Shown here: positions 49,746 through 59,241 of the stretch, one piece after another
Layout of the letters: each line of letters opens with the position of its first letter
Numbering within the stretch: position 1 is the stretch's first letter
Source of the DNA: JACVRW01 sp963771715
GTDB taxonomy: Bacteria; Actinomycetota; Thermoleophilia; Solirubrobacterales; Thermoleophilaceae
Direction of reading: 5' to 3'
Assembly (NCBI GenBank): GCA_963771715.1
Contig: CAVYUQ010000011.1
Location: 1-64,000 of the forward strand
Length of the DNA stretch: 64,000 nt
Position numbers and translations under genes: made by a program
The notes under the pieces: generated by a model
The model's input: only the letters and a program-made list of their open reading frames with translations
Database searches by the model: none
Told to the model about the DNA's origin: nothing

Positions 49746-51005
49746 ATGAGCGAGACGGCGAAGGCCCCCGTCGACGTCTTCGAGAAGGCCCGCAGCCACG
49801 ACCGGCTCGAGCAGCTCGAAGCGGCCAAGGAGCACGACCTCCTCCCCTACTTCCGGCTGCTCACCTCGCAGGCCGGCCCGGTGGTCGAGATGGAGGGCCG
49901 GGAGACGATCATGCTCGGCTCCAACAACTACCTGGGGCTGACCGGCGACGAGCGGGTCAAGCAGGCGGCGCGCGACGCGCTGGAGACCTACGGCACCGGG
50001 GTCACCGGCTCGCGGCTGCTGAACGGGACGACGCCGCTGCACGTCGAGCTCGAGCGCGAGCTGGCCGAGTGGATGCGGACCGAGGACGCGATCGTCTACA
50101 CGACCGGCTACCAGTCGAACCTCGGCTGCATCGGCACGATCCTCGAGCCCGGCGACACGGTGATCTGCGACTCCGGCGACCACGCCTCGATCCTCGACGG
50201 CTGCCGCCTCTCGGGCGCCAAGCTGCGCCCCTTCCGCCACAACCGCATGGACAAGCTGGAGAAGATGCTGCAGCGGGCCGCGGAGGACGGCGGCGGCGTC
50301 CTCGTCGTCGTCGACGGCGTCTTCTCGATGGAGGGCGACGTCTGCGACCTGCCGCGGATCGTCGAGCTCTGCCAGGGCCACGGGGCGCGGCTGATGGTCG
50401 ACGAGGCGCACGGGGCCGGCGTGCTCGGCGCGCGCGGCGCCGGCGCCTGCGAGCTGTTCGGCCTCGAGGACGAGGTCGACCTGCGGATGGGGACCTTCTC
50501 CAAGAGCCTCGCCTCCTGCGGCGGCTTCATCGCCGGCCCCGCCGACGTCGATCGAGTACCTGCGGATCTCCTCGCGCTCCTTCGTCTTCAGCGCCTCGGC
50601 GGTCCCGGCCGCGGTCGGCGCGGCGCTGGCGGCGCTGCGGGTGATCCGCTCCGACGGGCCGGCCGCTGTTCGAGCGGCTGCTCGCGCAACGCCGAGTACC
50701 TGCGCGAGGGCCTGCGCCACCTCGGGCTGAAGGTGATCGAGCCCGGGACGCTGCCCGACGGCACCGTCGCGACGACGCCGGTCGTGCCGGTGATGGTCGG
50801 CGACGACTGGCAGGCGGTGCTGCTCTGGAAGGCGCTCTTCGACGCCGGCGTCTACACCAACGTCGCGATCCACCCCGCGGTCCCGCCCGGCGGGGCGCTG
50901 CTGCGGACCAGCCTGATGGCGACCCACGAGCGCGAGCACCTCGACGGGGCGCTCGGGACGATCGCCCGGGTGATCAAGGACTTCCCGGACCTACCGCGCT
51001 CCTGA
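49746..51005 (+). CDS. Alpha-oxoamine synthase (KBL/AONS-type)
   Basis: A PLP enzyme that joins an acyl-CoA to an amino acid, as glycine C-acetyltransferase, 8-amino-7-oxononanoate synthase and serine palmitoyltransferase do. It starts MSETAKAPVDVFEKARSHDR. Key parts are LGSNNYLGLTGDERVKQAA, GTGVTGSRLLNGTTPLHVEL, SGDHASILDGCRLSGAK, VVDGVFSMEGDVCDLPRIVE, MVDEAHGAGVLGARGAG, and the PLP Lys in GTFSKSLASCGGFIAG. Frameshifts lie near 50,550 and 50,665. It ends KDFPDLPRS. No biotin or threonine gene is near, so a lipid or sphingoid role is possible but unproven. Confidence 0.9.
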   Translation: MSETAKAPVDVFEKARSHDRLEQLEAAKEHDLLPYFRLLTSQAGPVVEMEGRETIMLGSNNYLGLTGDERVKQAARDALETYGTGVTGSRLLNGTTPLHVELERELAEWMRTEDAIVYTTGYQSNLGCIGTILEPGDTVICDSGDHASILDGCRLSGAKLRPFRHNRMDKLEKMLQRAAEDGGGVLVVVDGVFSMEGDVCDLPRIVELCQGHGARLMVDEAHGAGVLGARGAGACELFGLEDEVDLRMGTFSKSLASCGGFIAGPADVDRVPADLLALLRLQRLGGPGRGRRGAGGAAGDPLRRAGRCSSGCSRNAEYLREGLRHLGLKVIEPGTLPDGTVATTPVVPVMVGDDWQAVLLWKALFDAGVYTNVAIHPAVPPGGALLRTSLMATHEREHLDGALGTIARVIKDFPDLPRS

Positions 51006-51139
51006 CTTCGCGGCGATAACGGATTCTTGACATCCCCCGGGGGTAGTTTCGGGCTTGTCCAGATCGGGACACGGCTCCGCGGGGCCGAAATAGTTGCTCT
51101 TAGCGAACGGGCTGCCGCGACGCGGTCGGCGAGCGCGGG

Positions 51140-51168
51140 TTGACGCGCCGCCACCCCGACGGCATAGC
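51140..51168 (+). promoter_or_regulatory. Candidate sigma-70-type promoter of mihF
   Basis: TTGACG at 51140-51145 and CATAGC at 51163-51168 are 17 bases apart. They would give a leader of about 140 bases before the mihF start. The rest of the 51006-51312 gap has a second TTGACA at 51027 but no matching -10 box; nothing else is recognised there. Confidence 0.45.
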
Positions 51169-51312
51169 TTGGCCCTCTCGCCGACGCGACCCGGGGCAGG
51201 GAAGCGGATCGGATGAGTCATCGACCCAGGCCGCAGCCCGATCTCGAGGCAGCGGTCGCCGGTACCGACGCGAGATACCCAGTTAATCGATTCCTTGAAG
51301 GGAGGAGTCCCA

Positions 51313-51684
51313 GTGGACGCTGCCTCGATCGCCCCTGCAACGACGACCGCATCCGGCGCGCAGGCCCCGCAGCACATGCAGGCGCTGGCACGCGCCAACC
51401 GGGTGCGGCTGGCCCGCGCCGAGCTGAAGCGATCGATCGCGCGGGGCGATGTCGACGCGTCCGAGGTGGTCCGCGAGTGCCCCTGGGAGACCGAGAGCAT
51501 GACCCTCGCCGAGCTGCTGACCAGCCAGCGCCGCTGGGGCCGCACCCGCGCCCGCAAGTTCCTCCTGCCGCTCGCCCTCAACGAGAACAAGCGGCTCGGC
51601 ACGCTCACCCCCCGCCAGCGGGCGCCTGCTCGTCGCACCGAGCTGGCAGGCCGCGCTCCGACCGTCCGCGGCGAACGTCCGTAG
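51313..51684 (+). CDS. mihF: Actinobacterial integration host factor (mIHF)
   Basis: A small nucleoid-associated DNA-bending protein, usually essential in Actinobacteria. GTG at 51313 follows the ribosome site GGGAGGAG. The conserved core reads ALARANRVRLARAELKRSIA, then WETESMTLAELLTSQRRWGR with the helix-two-turn-helix, then ARKFLLPLALNENKRLGTLT. The N-terminus is 25 residues longer than the usual core. The C-terminus after LTPRQR is probably shifted by one base. About 105-123 residues. It is one of the clearest signs of an actinobacterial host. Confidence 0.9.
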   Translation: MDAASIAPATTTASGAQAPQHMQALARANRVRLARAELKRSIARGDVDASEVVRECPWETESMTLAELLTSQRRWGRTRARKFLLPLALNENKRLGTLTPRQRAPARRTELAGRAPTVRGERP

Positions 51685-51700
51685 CCGCCTGACGCCGGCC

Positions 51701-52093
51701 TCAGCCGCGCATTCCGCCGACCCTGAAGCTGAGGCCGCCGGAGGCGCGCTGGAAGGCGCGGCGCAGGCCAGGAAGAAGGCGATCGCGAAGGCGACGGCTC
51801 CGCACGGCGAGTGCGATGGCGAGGATCTGGTCGGCGACGTAGAAGAGCCAGGGCGGTGACGAGCACGAAGACGAAGCCGGCGAGCAGGGTCGTGTGGGAG
51901 CGGTAGCCGGCGAAGTGCTCGCGGATCGCGACCTCGAGCCCGCCGAGGCCGGCGAGCGCGACGCCGACCCCGATCGCGGTCGGGCTGCCGCCGAAGACCC
52001 CGATCACGAGCGAGACGATGCCGGCGAGGATGGTCAGCTCGGCAAGCGGGAACGTGCCCCACGGGGCCGGCGGGCGCTCGTCAGGCGCTGCAC
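51701..52093 (-). CDS. Small membrane protein, unknown function
   Basis: Roughly 130 residues. The readable part is PWGTFPLAELTILAGIVSLV, then GVFGGSPTAIGVGVALAGLG, then AIREHFAGYRSHTTLLAGF and FVFVLVTALAL, giving three membrane helices. The C-terminus is shifted twice and ends FRVGGMRG with stop at 51701. No in-frame start codon is visible, and the frame is open into the coiled-coil gene upstream, so the start at 52093 (GTG, other frame) is a guess. It is the last gene of the run that begins at 59082. Confidence 0.55.
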
Positions 52094-52126
52094 GCGTTTC
52101 GCGCTCAACGGCCGTAAGCCGCCCGG

Positions 52127-52564
52127 CTAACGGGCATCCGGAGGAGACCTTGACCCGCCACCAGCCCATCAGCATCCCGAGCGGGCCGAGGCGGGGGCGC
52201 GAGTGCCAGTGGCCGCAGCCGGGCAGGCCGAGGTCGTCGCGGGAGATCCGCAGCCACTTGAAGTCGGCGGGCGCGGCGAGCATCCGGCTCGAGCAGCTCG
52301 CGGTTGTCCGTCTCGACCTCGGCCCGCTCGCGCAGGGTGCGCCGCGCGTCGGCGACCCGGTCGGCGAGCGCGTCGCGGACCGCCTCCAGCTCGCCCAGGT
52401 CGAGGACTCGCGGCTCGCGCCGCGACGGCGTCGACGCGGTGCTCGACCGCGACCCGGCGGAAGCCCTCGGCGAAGAGCGCGGCGAGCTCGCGCTCGAGGC
52501 GGCCGATCTGGCGCCGCAGCTCGGCGCGGGCGAGCCGCTCGTCGCCCTCGACGCGAAGCGCCAT
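52127..52564 (-). CDS. Conserved coiled-coil protein with C-terminal WHSRPR motif
   Basis: About 146 residues. It starts MALRVEGDERLARAELRRQI with a long coiled coil (GRLERELAALFAEGFRR, then ELEAVRDALADRVADARRTL). After frameshifts come NRELLERMLAAPADFKWLRI, then a compact end GCGHWHSRPRLGPLGMLMG and WWRVKVSSGCP. The dense Cys/His/Trp end looks strongly constrained and might bind a metal or a nucleic acid. The reading frame stays open past SSGCP into the membrane-protein gene, so either a stop was lost to an indel (TAG at 52127 in the next frame) or the two are fused. No function known. Confidence 0.65.
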
Positions 52565-52639
52565 CGGGCTGTCTCTTGTCGAGCAGATCCGGCATCGGCC
52601 TGTACCGAGTGTAGATCAGGCGCGACCGGTCGCACGCGG

Positions 52640-53307
52640 TTAGCTCGCCGAGGCGCGACCATCCAGAGCGCCTCGTCGACGGCGATCTGCGGCACGCCCT
52701 TCGACCTGGATCGCGGCGATCGCGAGGCGGCGGCTGCTGCGCTCGACCCCGTAGCCCTCGGCGGTCGCGCCGAAGAGCAGCCCGACCGGCTGCCGCTCGT
52801 CGGCGATCGACCAGCGTTCCCTGCGGCAGCTCGCCCGGCGGCCGGGCAGCGACTCGCCCGGCGCGGAGTCGCGGATGCAGAGACGGCCCTCGAGCCGCTC
52901 GGCGTCGAAGGCGCGCAGCGCGACCCCGGTCTCGACGATCGCGATGGTCAGCGCGTCGGCGGGCAGGCCGCTGGCTCTTGAAGGCGCCGTCGTGGAGGCG
53001 GTCGAGGGCGAGCTGCTCGACCGGGGTCCGGGTGCGGTCGGGGTCGAGGCCGATCTGGCGGAAGAAGACCCGGTAGGCCCAGGGGATCGGCCGTTCGCGC
53101 AGCTGGATCGCGTGGGAGCCGTAGAAGCGGTCGGAGAGGTCGCGCAGGCGCCGGCGCACCGGCTCCGGGCTCCTGCCGGGGCGCGCCGTCGACCTCGACC
53201 CAGGCGATCCCCAGGCCGGGGAACTCGGCGGCGAGGTGCGGCGCGACCCAGCCCTGCTCGGGCGCGGGCTCCCACCCGATCCGCGCTCGGCCGCGGCTCG
53301 GCTCCAT
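52640..53307 (-). CDS. B3/B4 tRNA-binding domain protein
   Basis: A stand-alone B3/B4 domain as found in phenylalanyl-tRNA synthetase beta, about 222 residues. ATG at 53307 gives MEPSRGRARIGWEPAPEQGW, then PHLAAEFPGLGIAWVEVDGA, RRRLRDLSDRFYGSHAIQLR, RPIPWAYRVFFRQIGLDPDR, then TPVEQLALDRLHDGAFKSRG. The second half, with DALTIAIVETGVALRAFDAE and GELPQGTLVIAD, is shifted several times. It ends shortly after DEALWMVA, stop at 52640. Such proteins may edit misacylated tRNA. Its ATG lies 2 bases after the redoxin stop, so it belongs to the same transcript. Confidence 0.75.
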
Positions 53308-53309
53308 CG

Positions 53310-53975
53310 TCAGCCCGCCTCCGCCGCCGCGGTCGCCTCGAGCAGGCGCTCGACCCGTGCGGCTCAGCTCGGCGACGCTCGAGCTCGCCGATGCTGGCGC
53401 TCTGCAGCGTGCCGCCCGGGATAGACGTAGGCGAAGGTCGGGCAGCCGCCGACCCGGTAGAGGCTGGCGACGGCGCCGTCGCGGTCGTAGCCGACCGGCA
53501 TCCCCCAGCCGCGCTCGCGGATCAGGTCGCGAACCGTGTCGCGATCGTCGCGCACGTCCAGCGAGAGGAAGTCCACCCGCCCACGGTAGCGCTCGTAGAC
53601 CGCGCTCGACCACGTCCTGCTGCTCGACGCAGCTGCTCCCCTTTGCGTGAACCAGAACGAGATCACCAGCGGGCGGTCGAAGAGGTCGCAGACGCGGATC
53701 GCCTCCGCGGCGTCGATCCGGCAGGCGGGGGTGCGGCGGGCGTCCTCGGGGCAGGGAACTGCGAGGTCTCGCAGTCGTCCTGGGCGACGTTGGCGTCGCC
53801 TTCGAGCGTCGCCGGCGGCGCGCGGGCACGGCGAACTCGGGCAGCGGCCAGCGCGTCGGCTGCCGGTCGAGGCCGAGCGTGCCGCCTCCTCCCTCGCCAC
53901 CCGCGACTGGATCGTGGCGACGACGATCACCGCGAGGAAGATCAGGCCGACGACGATCGAGTAGCGGTCTCTCAC
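53310..53975 (-). CDS. Membrane-anchored thioredoxin-like protein
   Basis: About 222 residues. GTG at 53975 (ribosome site GAGGAG) gives VRDRYSIVVGLIFLAVIVVA, an N-terminal membrane anchor. The extracytoplasmic part has Cys in AQDDCET and RTPACRIDA, then the thioredoxin fold: DRPLVISFWFTKGSSCVEQQ, DFLSLDVRDDRDTVRDLIRE, WGMPVGYDRDGAVASLYRVG and GCPTFAYVYPGG with the cis-Pro. The usual C-x2-C is replaced by GSSCVEQQ with one Cys, so it is more peroxiredoxin-like. It ends EATAAAEAG. It overlaps the RND gene by the GTGA motif. Confidence 0.72.
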
Positions 53976-56485
53976 CGGCTCCTCGCTCCAGCGCAGGGCG
54001 GCGGGCAGGGCGAGCATCACGCCCAGCAGGGCGACCGCGAGGTCGATCGACGGTGACGAAGCCGAAGTCCCGCAGCATCTGCACGTCGCTGGCGATCAGG
54101 ACCGCGAAGCCGGCGATCGCGGTGACGCCGGAGGCGAGCACGGCGGCGCCGGTGCGCGCGTAGGCGCGCCGCAGCGCCTCCTCGACGCTCGCGCCCCGCC
54201 CGACGCTCCTCGTGGAAGCGGCCGGCGAGGATGACGCTGAACTCGGTGGCGATCGCGATCGTCAGCGCCCCGAGCGCCGCCGACATCGGGTTGAGCGGGA
54301 TGCCGGTGACCCAGAGCACCAGCGACGCCCAGCCGGTGGCCAGCACGGTCGGCACCAGCGGCACGCAGCGCCCGGCGCAGCCGAGCGGTAGACGGCGAGC
54401 AGGCCAGGGCGACGGCGGCCAGCCCGGCGAGGGTCAGCCAGTAGCGGCTGCTGGAGAGATCGCCGCGGCCGATTCGGCGGCGATCACCGGCAGGCCGGCG
54501 AGCTCGACCTCGACCCCGGCGGCGGGCCACCCGGGGCGCCCGGCTCGCCGATCTCGCCGCGGACCCGCTCGATCAGCGCCTGCTGGTCCTCCAGCGACTG
54601 GGCGCGGATGCCGAAGCAGAGCAGCGCCCGGTTGCCGACTGCGCCGGTCTCCGGATCGAGCGGCGCGACCTGCCGCAGGGCGTACGGCGAGCAGCGCGCC
54701 AAGCGTCGCGTCGATGCCGCGCGGCGTCAGCTCCTCGCCGCCGCTGACGAGGAAGTCGGAGAGCGCCGGCCCGGGGCAGATTCCGCCTCGAGGCAGCTCG
54801 GGTTTTCGCCGCAGAACCCGTTCGCCTCGCAGCACCCGCTGCTTGAAGTCGGCCATCCACTCGATGCGTCGCCGGATCGGTCAGATCGGGCGCCTCGACG
54901 CTGACGTCGAGCTGGCCGGAAACGCCGGTCGTCTCCTGCAGCTCGTTCAGGTCTGCGGACCGCGCGAGATGTCCTGCGGCGCCAGCTCGCGGATGTCGGA
55001 GATGCGTCTCGACCTGGGTGCCGGCGCCCCAGCCGACGACCGCCAGCGCGAGCGCCAACGCCGAGGACCCGCCGGACGCGGTCGCGTCGCCATGCGCCAG
55101 GAGTGCGGTCCGACGAGATGCGGGAGTCGCCTGGCGGCTGCCCGGCGTCCCCGCCCGCCGCCGCAGCGCCAGCGCCGCGAAGCCCAGCGATCAAGCGCGA
55201 GAGCGAAGGCGATCGCGACGCCGACGACGAGCAGCAGGCCGAAGCCGCGGACCATCGGGGTCGGCGAGAGCTGAAGGGCGAGGAAGCCCGCGGCGGTCGC
55301 GAGACAGGCGGTGGCGATCGTGGGACCGCCCGCCGCGGCGGCCGCTAGCGGCCGCATCGGCTCCCGTGGCGCCGCCCTCCACCGCCTCGTCGAAGCGCGC
55401 CTGGAGCTGGATCGCGTAGTCGACGGCGAGGCCGATCAGGATCGGCAGGGCGGCGATCGAGGCCATCGTCAGCGAGCCGCCGAGCAGGCCGAGCAGGCCG
55501 AAGGTGAGCGCCGCCGCGGCGAGGGCGATCGCCAGCGGCAGCAGGCGGCAAGCGCGAGCGGAAGACGAGCAGCAGGAGCGAGCGCCATCACCGACGACCG
55601 CGACGCCGAGAAGGACCAGCAGCGCGTCCTTCAGCGCCCGCGGCGACGCCGTCGACGACGACCGGGGCGCCGGAGACGACGTAGCTGCCGCCCTCGAGCT
55701 GGAAGCAGGGCGCCGGCTCGCCCTCGCTCGGCGCAGGCCCGCGCGCGGCGTCGTGTCGTGGACCGCCGCCTCGATCAGCTCGATCGCGCGGTGGCGCTCG
55801 GCCTCGCTCAGGTCCGGCTTCAGCCGGACCACGATCTGGGCCGAGCGGCTGTTGGGGAAGAGGTAGGAGAGCCGCGCCTTCGGCGTGCCGCGGGCCCGGC
55901 TCAGGTCGAAGACGACGGTGGCGACGAAGTCCGGGTTGTCGAGGCTCGGCAGCGCTGGTGATCCCGTAGCTGGGTCGCGACCGCGAGCAGGAATTCGCGG
56001 AACCGCTCCGGGCGGCACCGTTGTCGCCAGCCGGCGCAGCTGGCGGTCGATCTGGACCACCGCCTCGTTGAGGAAGGTCGCCGGCCCGGAGACGAACTCG
56101 ACCGGGTCGAGCGCGGCCAGCTCGGCGCAGGGCCCGGGGATCGGCTTCGCCCCTTGCGGCACGTTGCCCGAGAGGCAGCCCTCCAGCCGCAGCAGCCGGA
56201 AGAGGTTGGCGGTGAGGATCAGCTGCTGCAGGTCGCCCTTGGCGAGGACGACGACCGGTTCTTCGCCGAAGGCCTCGCGCACCTGCTGCGGTCGCCCGGT
56301 AGCGCGGCCGTGTCGGCGTCGACGAGCGTGTCGGCCCCGGCGTCGGTCGGCATCTGCGTCGCCGCCACCGCCGCCGCGAGCGCGAGGACGACCGTGACGG
56401 CGAGCACCGCTCGGGCATGGCGAGCGGCCCATGCCGCGACGCGATGCCGATCCAGTGCTCTCCCCGGCGGCCGCGGAGCTCTCAA
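53973..56485 (-). CDS. RND/MMPL-family transporter (HpnN/MmpL-like)
   Basis: About 837 residues with two RND halves. TTG at 56485 overlaps the ATPase stop. Each half has one helix, a large outer domain and five more helices. First half: ARAVLAVTVVLALAAAVAAT, then EPVVVLAKGDLQQLILTANL, then GLLGGSLTMASIAALPILIG and LAVDYAIQLQARFDEAVEGG. Second half: PLNPMSAALGALTIAIATEF and SVILAGRFHEERRAG, then LASGVTAIAGFAVLIASD. The wording resembles hopanoid- and lipid-linked MMPL exporters. More than ten frameshifts. The frame is open from its end into the redoxin; a GTGA overlap hidden by an indel is the likelier reading than a fusion. Confidence 0.82.
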
Positions 56486-57477
56486 TCCATCGAGAGCGGG
56501 CCGGTCACGTCCGCGTTGAGGAACTGGTTCACGAACGGGTTGCTCGGAGTCGAACAGCTCTTCTTTCGGCCCCGACTCGACGATCTTGCCGTTCCAGAGC
56601 ACGGCGATGAAGTCGGCGATCCGCCGCGCCGTGCCGAGGTCGTGGCTGATCACCAGGTAGCAGCCGCCGTTCTCGGCGTGGACCTCGCGGATCAGCTCGC
56701 AGAGCAGCGCCGTGCGCACCGGGTCGAGGCCGGAGTCGGGCTCGTCGAACATCACGATCGCCGGTTCGAGCACCAGCGCCCGGGCGAAGCCGGCGCGCTT
56801 GCGCATCCCGCCCGAGAGCTCGTTCGGCATCTTGTAGGTGGCCTCGATGAGGCCGACCTCCTTGAGCCGGCGGTTGACGATCTCGCCGATCTCCTCCTCG
56901 CTTTTGTCGGTGTGCTGGCGCAGCGGGAAGGCGGTGTTGTCGTAGATGTTCATCGAGCCGAACAGGGCGCCGTCCTGGAACAGCAGGCCGAACTTTTTGC
57001 GCACGTCGAAGAGTTCGTCGTCGGTCATGTTCGGGATCGACTCGCCGTGCACGAGGACGTCGCCGGAGTCCGGGTAGAGCAGGCCGACGATGTGCTTGAT
57101 CAGCACGCTCTTGCCGGTCCCCGAGGGGCCGAGCACCATCGAGACCTGGTCCTCGGGCAGGCCGAGGTTGAGGCCGTTGAGGATGCGGGCGCGGCCGAAC
57201 TGCTTGACCAGGTCGATGATCTCGATCGCGTCCTCGCCGCCGTGGTCGCGCTTGCGGCCGGTGTGGAAGCGGTAGGGATCGGCCTCGCGCGGGTCGACGC
57301 CGGGGATGACGAAGTCGCGGCCCATCGTCGGCGCCGTCCTCGCTCACGTAGGGGCCGTCGCCGGAGGCCGGCGACCTCGGCCGTCTCGGAGGCGATCTCC
57401 GGCGGCGCTTCGGCGCTCGAGGTCGCCTCGTCGCGCAGCCCCTCTTCTTCGATGCGGTTCTCTTCCTCGTGCTCCAC
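56482..57477 (-). CDS. MlaF/Mkl-type ABC ATPase
   Basis: The ATP-binding subunit of an MCE/Mla-type lipid transporter. GTG at 57477 gives an acidic N-terminal extension of about 60 residues (EHEEENRIEEEGLRDEATSS). The core is EDAIEIIDLVKQFGRARIL, Walker A MVLGPSGTGKSVLIKHIVGL, KKFGLLFQDGALFGSMNIYD, signature NELSGGMRKRAGFARALV, Walker B PAIVMFDEPDSGLDPVRTAL and switch YLVISHDLGTARRIADFIAV. FQDGALFGSM is the MlaF hallmark. The C-terminus is VNQFLNADVTGPLSMD after a shift near 56,545. Another shift lies near 57,330. Its start is one base from the permease stop. Confidence 0.92.
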
Positions 57478-57478
57478 G

Positions 57479-58276
57479 TCAGCCTCCTATCGGCGCCCTC
57501 GGGTTGGCCCCCCAGAAGACCAGGGTCCCAAGCATCCCGATGATGTGGACTAAGACGATGTTGAGGACCATCGACTTCGCCGTCGCGGTCCCCACCCCGA
57601 CCGGCCCGCCCGAGGCCGTGTAGCCGTAATAGCAGCCGACCAGCACGATCGCGGTCGCCATCACCATGCCCTTGATCAGGCTGAAGATGAGGTCGGGGGG
57701 GTTCTGGAACATCCAGAAGATCAGCAGGTAGCCGCCCGAGGAGACGTCGCCGATCTGCTCGACCACGGCCAGGTAGCTGGCCAGGTACATGATCCCGATC
57801 CCGACCAGGTACATGAACGGGAAGGCGATCCAGGCGGCGAGCAGGCGGGTCGCGCAGAGGAAGGTGACCGGCGGCACGCCCATCACCTCGAGCGCGTCGA
57901 TCTCGTCGGAGATCCGCATCGCGCCGAGCTCGGCGACGATCCCGGTCCCGACCTTGGCCGCGAGCATGTAGCCGAAGGCGTAGGGCATGATCTCGCGCAG
58001 GTCGCACCAGGCGGAGAAGACGCCGGCGTAGGCGGGCGCGCCCTGGGCGCGCAGCAGGTAGGCGCCCTCGATCCCGCACTGCAGGCCGAGGGTGAAGACG
58101 AGGCCCCAGATGATCAGCGCCGAGCCGAGGATCAGGATCCCGGCCTGGCGCAGGCTCTCGCCGAAGAAGCGGAGGACGCGGCCGGAGTAGACGAGGCCGG
58201 CGACGCGCGAGCCGAAGCGGGCGATCTCCCCGAAGGAGTCGAGCCAGCTGCGCGGGACCTCGAGCCAGGCGTTCAT
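57479..58276 (-). CDS. MlaE-type permease, second copy
   Basis: An intact 265-residue MlaE/YrbE permease. It starts MNAWLEVPRSWLDSFGEIAR. Hallmarks are YMLAAKVGTGIVAELGAMRI, then SDEIDALEVMGVPPVTFLCA with the EID-E-MGV coupling helix, then GYTASGGPVGVGTATAKSMV. It forms a heterodimer pair with the upstream permease. Start and upstream stop overlap by four bases (58273-58276). Confidence 0.93.
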   Translation of the reverse strand: MNAWLEVPRSWLDSFGEIARFGSRVAGLVYSGRVLRFFGESLRQAGILILGSALIIWGLVFTLGLQCGIEGAYLLRAQGAPAYAGVFSAWCDLREIMPYAFGYMLAAKVGTGIVAELGAMRISDEIDALEVMGVPPVTFLCATRLLAAWIAFPFMYLVGIGIMYLASYLAVVEQIGDVSSGGYLLIFWMFQNPPDLIFSLIKGMVMATAIVLVGCYYGYTASGGPVGVGTATAKSMVLNIVLVHIIGMLGTLVFWGANPRAPIGG

Positions 58277-59082
58277 CGGATCGTCTGCAGCTCGGGATTG
58301 GTGGCGAGCAGCGTCTGGGTGAAGACGTAGTTGAAGGCGAAGACGCCCATGAAGGAGATCACGACCGCCTGGTTGACGGCGCGGCCGACGCCGGCGGCAC
58401 CGCCGGAGGCAGTCATCCCTTTGTAACAGCAGACGACCGCGATGATCGCCCCGAACAGGGTGCACTTGATCACCGAGCCGGCCAGAGGTCGAGTGATCGA
58501 GGCGTTGGAGAAGAGCGTGGCGAAGAAGCCGCCGAGCGGCTGGTCGTAGAGGAGCTCGGTGAGGATGCCGCCGCTGATCCCGAAGACCAGCGCGTAGATG
58601 TCGAGCAGGCCGGTGATCAGCATCAGCGCCAGGAAGCGCGGCACGACCAGGTTCTTGATCGGGTCGACGCCGAGCACCTGCAGGGCGTCGAGCTCCTCGC
58701 GGATCTTGCGGGCGCCGAGGTCAGCGGTGATCGCGGTGCCGGCGACGCCGGCGACGACCACGGCGGTGACGAACGGGGCGAACTCGCGGATCGAGGCGAG
58801 CACGAAGAAGCCGCCGAGCCGATCGAGGGCGCCGAACAGGGAGAGGAAGTTTGCCGCCTGCAGTCCCGGCGCGCCGAAGCCGAAGGCGACGGTCGAGACG
58901 AGCAGCGGGAACCAGCAGAGCTGCAGCGCGAAGAGGAACTGGCCGATGAACTCCTCGCCGTAGGGATACGGCGGCTTGACGGCGGAGACCAGCGTACGCG
59001 CGGTGAGGATCATCATGTCCCCCACCTGTTCGAACAACGACTTGGCGGGCAGGAACGCCCTGTTGACCGCGGATCCGACCAT
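58273..59082 (-). CDS. MlaE-type permease, first copy
   Basis: The first gene of the run, 269 residues, intact. ATG at 59082 has the ribosome site GGAGGAG five bases before it and is preferred to the GTG at 59118. It begins MVGSAVNRAFLPAKSLFEQV. Key parts are TAVVVAGVAGTAITADLGAR, then KIREELDALQVLGVDPIKNL, then KGMTASGGAAGVGRAVNQAV. These match MlaE/YrbE. With the next permease and the ATPase it makes a complete Mla-type ABC core. The MCE-domain subunit is not found here. Confidence 0.92.
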   Translation of the reverse strand: MVGSAVNRAFLPAKSLFEQVGDMMILTARTLVSAVKPPYPYGEEFIGQFLFALQLCWFPLLVSTVAFGFGAPGLQAANFLSLFGALDRLGGFFVLASIREFAPFVTAVVVAGVAGTAITADLGARKIREELDALQVLGVDPIKNLVVPRFLALMLITGLLDIYALVFGISGGILTELLYDQPLGGFFATLFSNASITRPLAGSVIKCTLFGAIIAVVCCYKGMTASGGAAGVGRAVNQAVVISFMGVFAFNYVFTQTLLATNPELQTIR

Positions 59083-59241
59083 CTGCTCCTCCGAGGCGCG
59101 TCGCACGCGCGGCCCCACTCGGCGAGTCTATGGGATGGGTCCGGCCTTCACCGTTAGCCGAGTGTTGAGATCCGACTAACCCGCCTGGCCACGCGAAAGG
59201 CGCCCGAATGCGGACAAACCGCGTGTTATGTTCCGGCCGCT

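Noticed and set aside
50991..53159. A 722-codon open frame on the minus strand.
   Set aside because: It passes through the coiled-coil, membrane-protein and B3/B4 genes in mixed frames and is a high-GC artefact, apart from the possible coiled-coil and membrane-protein fusion noted above.
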